Positions 31,369-35,872 of a stretch of 35,872 nt of DNA are shown in pieces (positions within the stretch are counted from its first letter, which is position 1; each line of letters starts with the position of its first letter). The stretch spans positions 1 through 35,872 of the forward strand of contig CAMDAD010000030.1 in NCBI GenBank assembly GCA_945888515.1, in the 5' to 3' direction. Both the position numbers and the translations under genes were made by a program. The DNA is from Akkermansia muciniphila. Lineage in GTDB: Bacteria > Verrucomicrobiota > Verrucomicrobiia > Verrucomicrobiales > Akkermansiaceae. The notes under the pieces were generated by a model. It did no database searches. It was not told where the DNA came from and saw only the letters and a program-made list of their open reading frames with translations.

Positions 31369-32384
31369 ACGTCAGCGCTGGGTGGGTTAAAAGCTTTCAG
31401 TTCCGGCATCGGAGGTGGTTTACCACTGCCAATTTCCCCGCGGTCGATCTTGCCTAACATATCGATGAAGGCATCCTCCAGGTTGCGCTCCTCGCGATGA
31501 AACTCGGTGACCTTCAGGCCATCCTTGATCATGCGGTGAAGAATCTCCGCCGCATCGCCCAGCTCCGCAGAGGTGATGCGTAGGCGACCGCCTTGCTTGC
31601 GTGCCTCCATGAATTCCACTTTCGCTTGCAGCAAGCACCAAGCCGACAGGTCCTCGGGGTTACCCAACACCTGCACGTCATAGAGCAAGCCGCCGGCCGT
31701 ATCGGTGTCGCGTTTCATGCTCTCGGCATCGCCATGATGGACGATGCGCCCGCCGTTGATGAAGAGCAGCGAGTCGCACATTTCGCCGAGCTCGGAGAGG
31801 ATGTGGGAGGAAATGAAAATCGTCTTGCCCTCGTTCGCGAGCACTCGAATCAGGCTCTTCAGCTCCACGCGTGCTTTGGGATCGAGACCGGCGGCGGGTT
31901 CGTCCATGATCAGCACCTGCGGATCCTGTAACAGCGCGCGTCCCAGCCCGAGGCGCTGGGTGTTGCCCTTGGAGAGCTTGTTGGAAAATCGTTCGGCCAG
32001 CGGCACGAGGTCGGTGAACTCCATCACCTCCTGCACGCGTTGACGCCGCTCCTTGCCCTTGAAGCCGAGCGCCCGAGCGTAAAAGTCAAGGTATTCCACC
32101 ACGGTCATGTGCTCATAGTTTCCAAAATGATCTGGCATCCATCCAATTAAACGTCGCACTTCTTCTGGGTGGCTCACGACATTGTAGCCGCAAATTTCCG
32201 CCACGCCGAGCGTGGGGTAGTCCAGCGAGGCGAGGATGCGCATGGTCGTGGTTTTTCCCGCGCCATTGGCACCGACAAAACCGCAGACGGATCCATGCGG
32301 GATTTCGAAACTCACGCCATTGACCGCCTTGAGCGGGCCGAAGTAGCGGTAGAGGTTGTGAACACTGATCGCGTGCTGACTCAT
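31365..32384 (-). CDS. ABC transporter ATP-binding protein
   Basis: The start is set at MSQHAISVHN (ATG 32382-32384). The open frame runs 366 bases further, but that part is the neighbouring gene read in another frame. The 339-residue ATPase has Walker A GANGAGKTT (about residues 37-45), Q-loop region, the ABC signature LSKGNTQRLGLGRAL with Walker B LIMDEPAAGLDP, and the switch histidine in ISSHILSE. A C-terminal extension (about 225-339) resembles the DUF4162-type regulatory domain of ABC-2 ATPases and ends in a Pro-rich tail. It drives the permease encoded next, with which it overlaps by 4 bases. Confidence 0.95.
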   Translation of the reverse strand: MSQHAISVHNLYRYFGPLKAVNGVSFEIPHGSVCGFVGANGAGKTTTMRILASLDYPTLGVAEICGYNVVSHPEEVRRLIGWMPDHFGNYEHMTVVEYLDFYARALGFKGKERRQRVQEVMEFTDLVPLAERFSNKLSKGNTQRLGLGRALLQDPQVLIMDEPAAGLDPKARVELKSLIRVLANEGKTIFISSHILSELGEMCDSLLFINGGRIVHHGDAESMKRDTDTAGGLLYDVQVLGNPEDLSAWCLLQAKVEFMEARKQGGRLRITSAELGDAAEILHRMIKDGLKVTEFHREERNLEDAFIDMLGKIDRGEIGSGKPPPMPELKAFNPPSADV

Positions 32385-32406
32385 AAAATTGATAGTGGTA
32401 AAAGGG

Positions 32407-34230
32407 TTAGGGAGCTTCCGATTTCTGCACGAGTCCGGTGATGATCGTAGTGTCATTGCTCCACTTGATGGCGGAATAGGTTTCGAGCATGGGTGCCTTC
32501 GATGAGCTGGCGATGTAGCAGCCCTCGCGTTCGCTGAGTTGTCTGATTTTTTCTTGCTGCGACTTGCCGAGCAGTGTGACACGATCGTTGACGAATGTCT
32601 CAAACTCCGCCTGTGAGCATTCGCTAGCGAGGAAATTTTTTCCCGAAGCGATTTGCTGTGCCTTCCAGAATTTTCCGCCCTTGCCGCGCAGATAGAAGTC
32701 GGTAATTTCGTATTCGAAGTTCGATAATAACGCTGCCTCATTGGTGGCATCGCTCGATTCGATGCGGGCGCGACTGGGAATGATGGCCTTTAGCATTTGC
32801 GCTTGCTCTGAGCGCGACTGGAACCAATCACCGGACACTTGCAGTCCGTTGTCGGTGAAATTCATTTCATAGGATTGATCGTTGTTACTTGCAGGATTAA
32901 GCCGCGTCCATTGGCTGGGGGCTAGCGGGATCGGTGAGATCGCACTGGGATCGGTGAGCAGAAAACGATTGCCCACGAGCACACCCGAGCGAGAGATTTG
33001 TTCCTGATAGATGTATGCATTGTTGTCGCCATCGGCACGGACCAGTTCGATCCATTGCACGCGTTGGCCTCTGCCGCCCAGACCATCTTGGAGGAAAATC
33101 AGCAGAATCATGACGGCGCTGGCGCCTAATGCGATGATGGGAGTGGTGATGAAGAGCTTGTGGCGCACGCCGGATTTCGCAAAGACAAACAGGTTGATCG
33201 GTCCGACCAAGATGCCGAATGCAATGAGCACGAGGATGAACATCACAAAATGGAATGTCTTGGTGCCCAATTGGTTTTGTAGTCCCCACGAGGTGCTGCT
33301 GTATTCCGTACTGATCACTTCTGCTTGGCGCGTGGGCCCCGGATTGACCTTGAGGCATTCATTCACCAATGTCTTCGCATCGAGCGTGAGAGCGGGTGCA
33401 ATGCGGTTGAGTTGCACGTAGCCTTTGCCGCGCGGCGCGGGGTTAGCATCGCCATCGGTAGTAATCGATAATGTAGCGAGCGAGGTGACGCTGTTGCTCG
33501 TGAAAATCCGCAGAAATCCGCCATTGCGATTCCACTGCAAAATCGCCGAGCGAGCACCGGGAGAGAGGTTGCCCCAATCTAGATCGGTCAGCAGCATGCC
33601 ATCGTAGCCAACATAGGCACGCCAGTCTTCCGGCATTTGTGCGGGGTTGAATTTTCCGCCAAACACCAAATTGCTGGGCGAGTAGCCTCCGCTCGATCCA
33701 CTGATGGCGGCGTTGACTTCGGAATCGAGCGGGGATGCGTTCTTTGTGCTCAGAGCCTCCGAGATCAGCAGACTGGGAAGCCCAGACTTACCAGTGCTCG
33801 ATTGCACGTAAGAACCTGCCGTCACTCCCACCATCGTTAACTCTAACGTTTGCGAGTTGTGGTTGTAGCTGTGACCACTGTCCTTGACCACGGCTGCGAC
33901 AGGCACGAGGAAATCGGATGACGTCACTGTGCCTTTGGGCGAAGATGCCACAAAAGAGGACTTTGTCTTGAGCGCTCCGCTGCCGTAGCCACTGCCTGAT
34001 TCCGATTGAAACATCAGCGAAACACTAGCTGGCACATCGGTGCGGTTGGCGATGGTTACTCGCACCGGAGCGAAGCCGCTGGAGGGGAGTTTGCTCAAGA
34101 GTGAAACTACCTCAACGTAGGAACCGGACTTGGGTTCGTATATTCGGCGGAAAAACGTTTCCTGAGCAAGAAGTTTGCCTGAGAATAGACTTAGGCAGAA
34201 GTATAGAAGCAATCGGTGGAGAGAATTCAT
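32407..34230 (-). CDS. Exported membrane protein associated with ABC-2 transporter
   Basis: The start at MNSLHRLLLY (ATG 34228-34230) gives a signal peptide ending near KLLAQ; upstream ATGs would place it internally. The 607-residue product has a long periplasmic N-terminal region (about residues 23-320). Two adjacent membrane helices follow: about 326-350, with VLIAFGILVGPINLFVF, and about 359-380. Next comes a second soluble region that is predicted beta-rich. The GPxNxFVFxK motif between two helices is seen in proteins encoded beside ABC-2 transporters in Planctomycetota, Verrucomicrobiota and Firmicutes. It is the first gene of the operon, 22 bases before the ATPase start. It probably supplies the periplasmic part of the ABC complex. 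Function unknown. Confidence 0.8.
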   Translation of the reverse strand: MNSLHRLLLYFCLSLFSGKLLAQETFFRRIYEPKSGSYVEVVSLLSKLPSSGFAPVRVTIANRTDVPASVSLMFQSESGSGYGSGALKTKSSFVASSPKGTVTSSDFLVPVAAVVKDSGHSYNHNSQTLELTMVGVTAGSYVQSSTGKSGLPSLLISEALSTKNASPLDSEVNAAISGSSGGYSPSNLVFGGKFNPAQMPEDWRAYVGYDGMLLTDLDWGNLSPGARSAILQWNRNGGFLRIFTSNSVTSLATLSITTDGDANPAPRGKGYVQLNRIAPALTLDAKTLVNECLKVNPGPTRQAEVISTEYSSTSWGLQNQLGTKTFHFVMFILVLIAFGILVGPINLFVFAKSGVRHKLFITTPIIALGASAVMILLIFLQDGLGGRGQRVQWIELVRADGDNNAYIYQEQISRSGVLVGNRFLLTDPSAISPIPLAPSQWTRLNPASNNDQSYEMNFTDNGLQVSGDWFQSRSEQAQMLKAIIPSRARIESSDATNEAALLSNFEYEITDFYLRGKGGKFWKAQQIASGKNFLASECSQAEFETFVNDRVTLLGKSQQEKIRQLSEREGCYIASSSKAPMLETYSAIKWSNDTTIITGLVQKSEAP

Positions 34231-34450
34231 GAAAAATAAGTACAAACGCTGTAGCCATGCTGTCGGATAGAGGCGGAAAATCAAGCGGCGAATCATGAAA
34301 TTTTGATGAAGAGCCCGACAGAGCGAGTGGTGTGTTAACGCCAGTAGGCAGCGATGCCTCTCCGCTACCAATCGTCACATGATGCCCACAAAAGGAGCAA
34401 ACGTGCGATTCGTTTGTAAGTCATCGGAAGCACAACCGGTATCTGTTGGC

Positions 34451-35185
34451 ATGATGTATCGGTCTCTGCTGGTCTTTTGCATTCTCGTTACGGAAATCAA
34501 GGGTTTCACGATGTTTTCGTGGAACATTCATCGTGGTGTGGGCGCGGACGGGAAAATGGATCTGGAGCGCACAGCTGCCATCATCCGAAAGCAGCAGGCA
34601 GATGTTGTAGTGCTGCAAGAAGTGGATCAGGGCACGACGCGCTCGGGCAAGCAGTTTCTCGCTCAAGAACTGGGGAGCCGACTGGGCATGCAGGTTTTTT
34701 TTGGCAAGGCCATCGATTTTCAATCGGGGGAATATGGACAGGCGATCCTCTCAGCGCATCCGCTGCGCCAGAAGCGGATCGTTAGACTCTCTGAACAGGG
34801 AGAAGCGCGCATCGCCGTGCTGGCGGAGGTGCAGATCGGGACGGAATGGGTCACGGTGGGTGGTGTCCATTTCGATGCCACTTCTGCATCGCGTCGCGCC
34901 GAGGAGGGGAAAAAGCTGTTGGCGGCATTGGCGACAACTGCGGGGAAAATCTATGTGGCTGGTGACTGGAACGAAGCGCCGAGCGGGGAGGTGGGACGCA
35001 TGTGGGAAAAGAACGGTTGGATCTATCAGAAAAAATCTGGTGTGCCTTTCACGTTTCCTCAGGACCGTCCCCAGATTGAAATTGATTTCTTCTGGACCAA
35101 GGGCGCACCCCTTGCCATCGAGTGCCGTGTTGTCGATGTGTTAGGCGCATCCGACCACCGCGGAGTCGTGGCGCGATGGCTATGA
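34451..35185 (+). CDS. Endonuclease/exonuclease/phosphatase family protein, exported
   Basis: Two adjacent ATGs (34451 and 34454) precede a signal-like segment, MMYRSLLVFCILVTEIKGF. A further ATG at 34379 would add 24 residues of non-signal character. The product of about 244 residues has the EEP metal-dependent phosphoesterase motifs in order: SWNIHRG (Asn metal ligand), LQEVDQGT (Glu metal ligand), YGQAIL, GGVHFD, GDWNEAP (Asp/Asn) and the C-terminal catalytic ASDHRGV. The family covers DNases, sphingomyelinases and inositol phosphatases; the substrate is not evident. An exported position is likely from the leader. It is convergent with the next gene, with only 7 bases between stops. Confidence 0.87.
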   Translation: MMYRSLLVFCILVTEIKGFTMFSWNIHRGVGADGKMDLERTAAIIRKQQADVVVLQEVDQGTTRSGKQFLAQELGSRLGMQVFFGKAIDFQSGEYGQAILSAHPLRQKRIVRLSEQGEARIAVLAEVQIGTEWVTVGGVHFDATSASRRAEEGKKLLAALATTAGKIYVAGDWNEAPSGEVGRMWEKNGWIYQKKSGVPFTFPQDRPQIEIDFFWTKGAPLAIECRVVDVLGASDHRGVVARWL

Positions 35186-35192
35186 TCATTCC

Positions 35193-35783
35193 TCAGGGCA
35201 ATTTCCACGCTGTGCGAAGTCGTTGGTATTCGGTAGCAGGGAGAATGATGTAAAGCGGTTGTTGCGTGGGGTCGATGCTGGCGATCAGCGCCCGCAAACG
35301 CGCTTCCTCCATGGTCGTGCAGCCAGCCGTGGGAGAGCCGCCGCCATTGCGCCATACGTGAAAAAAAATCGAGCTGCCTGCCCCTTTAACAACCTGAGGC
35401 GGAGCGTTGTGCGCGATGAAAAGTTTCAGTTTGTGAGCAGCGTCGTTTTGTTTCATCTGCTGCTTTTTTTCCCAAGCCGTGCTCGGCTCATGTGGCAGGA
35501 CGACGTGTTGGTTGTAGAGGGGCGATGCAGGGTCTTCGACCCATAGGTCGCGCGAGGTGACTTGGCGGTAGGCGAGTTTCGGATGCTTGCGGATCTGGGC
35601 ATCAGCGCCCCATGCGCCGCCGATGCGGAATACTCCGGCAGGAGTGCGACCGTCTCCCTCTTTTTTGACGGCAGGTGCTGCGTACGCGGGTTGAAGACCC
35701 AGTCCCCAACTAAGTCCGTTTTTACCTAAAGAGGAAAATGGAAATCTCGCCAAGACGCTGGAAGTGTAATAACGTAAGGGCAT
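35193..35783 (-). CDS. L,D-transpeptidase-like (YkuD fold) protein, short N-terminus
   Basis: This 196-residue protein has the YkuD-type catalytic motif HVWRNGGGSPTAGCT, with His142 and Cys155, preceded by the family's GKNGLSWG (20-27) and EGDGRTPAGVF (42-52). Members form 3-3 murein cross-links or attach proteins to murein, outside the inner membrane. The frame opens only 10 codons upstream of the ATG at 35783 (TGA in frame) and has no signal peptide. Homologues carry a leader and about 40 more residues before GKNGL. A true start in a different frame, a frameshift or a genuinely cytoplasmic variant are all possible. The active site is intact. Confidence 0.8.
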   Translation of the reverse strand: MPLRYYTSSVLARFPFSSLGKNGLSWGLGLQPAYAAPAVKKEGDGRTPAGVFRIGGAWGADAQIRKHPKLAYRQVTSRDLWVEDPASPLYNQHVVLPHEPSTAWEKKQQMKQNDAAHKLKLFIAHNAPPQVVKGAGSSIFFHVWRNGGGSPTAGCTTMEEARLRALIASIDPTQQPLYIILPATEYQRLRTAWKLP

Positions 35784-35808
35784 GGAGCCGCTTGAGTCTT
35801 CGAATTCT

Positions 35809-35827
35809 ACTCACCCAAAAGGTGAGT
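35809..35827. other. Perfect 7-bp inverted repeat upstream of the YkuD-like gene
   Basis: ACTCACC and GGTGAGT flank a five-base CAAAA loop, 26 bases upstream of the start at 35783. Neither strand has a T-run after the stem, so it is not a classical terminator. It may be a repressor site or a leader hairpin. In one minus-strand frame it lies at the end of a short hydrophobic reading frame closed by TAG. Confidence 0.5.
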
Positions 35828-35872
35828 CAAAAAACACCTCAAAAACGCCACTGGGAAGCTGGCCACTCGACA

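Noticed and set aside
31365-32750. 461-residue version of the ABC ATPase
   Set aside because: The first 122 residues are the neighbouring gene read in another frame; the conserved start is at 32384.
35809-35827. Terminator hairpin
   Set aside because: The stem is perfect but no T-run follows on either strand, and no gene ends nearby in the plus direction.

Overview
The window looks like a chromosomal segment of a Gram-negative Verrucomicrobiota bacterium, probably in the Verrucomicrobiales/Akkermansiaceae range. This is inferred from gene content, not from a marker search. The signs are a PA14-cytochrome c fusion, a GH109-like Gfo/Idh/MocA protein with a twin-arginine signal, a Pro/Thr-rich single-pass protein starting with a KKETVRV motif, a helical-repeat exported protein of the kind abundant in that phylum, Kdo transferase (waaA) and an MlaE-type permease. 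No rRNA, tRNA, CRISPR array or transposase was seen.

Positions 1-8,500 are an accessory defence island, with all genes on the minus strand. In transcription order it holds a large SF2/SNF2-type helicase with a PLD-like N-terminal region, a DUF4391 protein, a VapB/VapC-type toxin-antitoxin pair, a four-helix-bundle (S23/TIGR02436-type) protein, a type III Mod-like DNA methyltransferase and a RhuM-family protein. No Res-type subunit is in the window. The striking feature is a family of heptanucleotide arrays (AATTATG and variants AAGGATG, AATGATG, AAGTATG) at 1-120, 1153-1180, 3184-3267, 3641-3675, 4369-4403 and 4494-4528. Their orientation alternates, so they frame three segments as inverted pairs: RhuM, the four-helix gene, and a 90-bp non-coding segment holding a 34-bp palindrome. 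The arrays also supply start codons, stop codons and C-terminal MNYEL tails, and they form chains of overlapping ATGA stop/start signals between genes. I read them as the ends of small gene cassettes that entered an older helicase-DUF4391-VapBC-Mod locus.

Positions 8,500-15,070: a secreted PA14 plus five-haem cytochrome c on the minus strand diverges from the pheS-pheT operon. A Pro-rich anchored protein follows, then an unlisted 27-residue hydrophobic microprotein and two stacked terminator hairpins.

Positions 15,190-22,880 are mixed core and accessory genes: the GH109-like oxidoreductase/glycosidase; an operon of low-molecular-weight phosphatase, NlpC/P60-like lipoprotein and small membrane protein; a helical-repeat exported protein; a protein with two AP2-like modules; an M23 peptidase; a Cys-pair Cu/Zn (ArsP-like) permease; and a small exported thioredoxin-like protein without a CXXC.

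Positions 23,080-35,872 are mainly envelope and metabolism: an SLC13/TrkA-C transporter, lipoamide dehydrogenase, a hot-dog thioesterase, an MlaE-type permease, a GYF_2-dispanin protein, a four-gene minus-strand operon (exported membrane protein, ABC ATPase, ABC permease, waaA), an endonuclease/exonuclease/phosphatase-family protein, and an L,D-transpeptidase-like protein with a short N-terminus.
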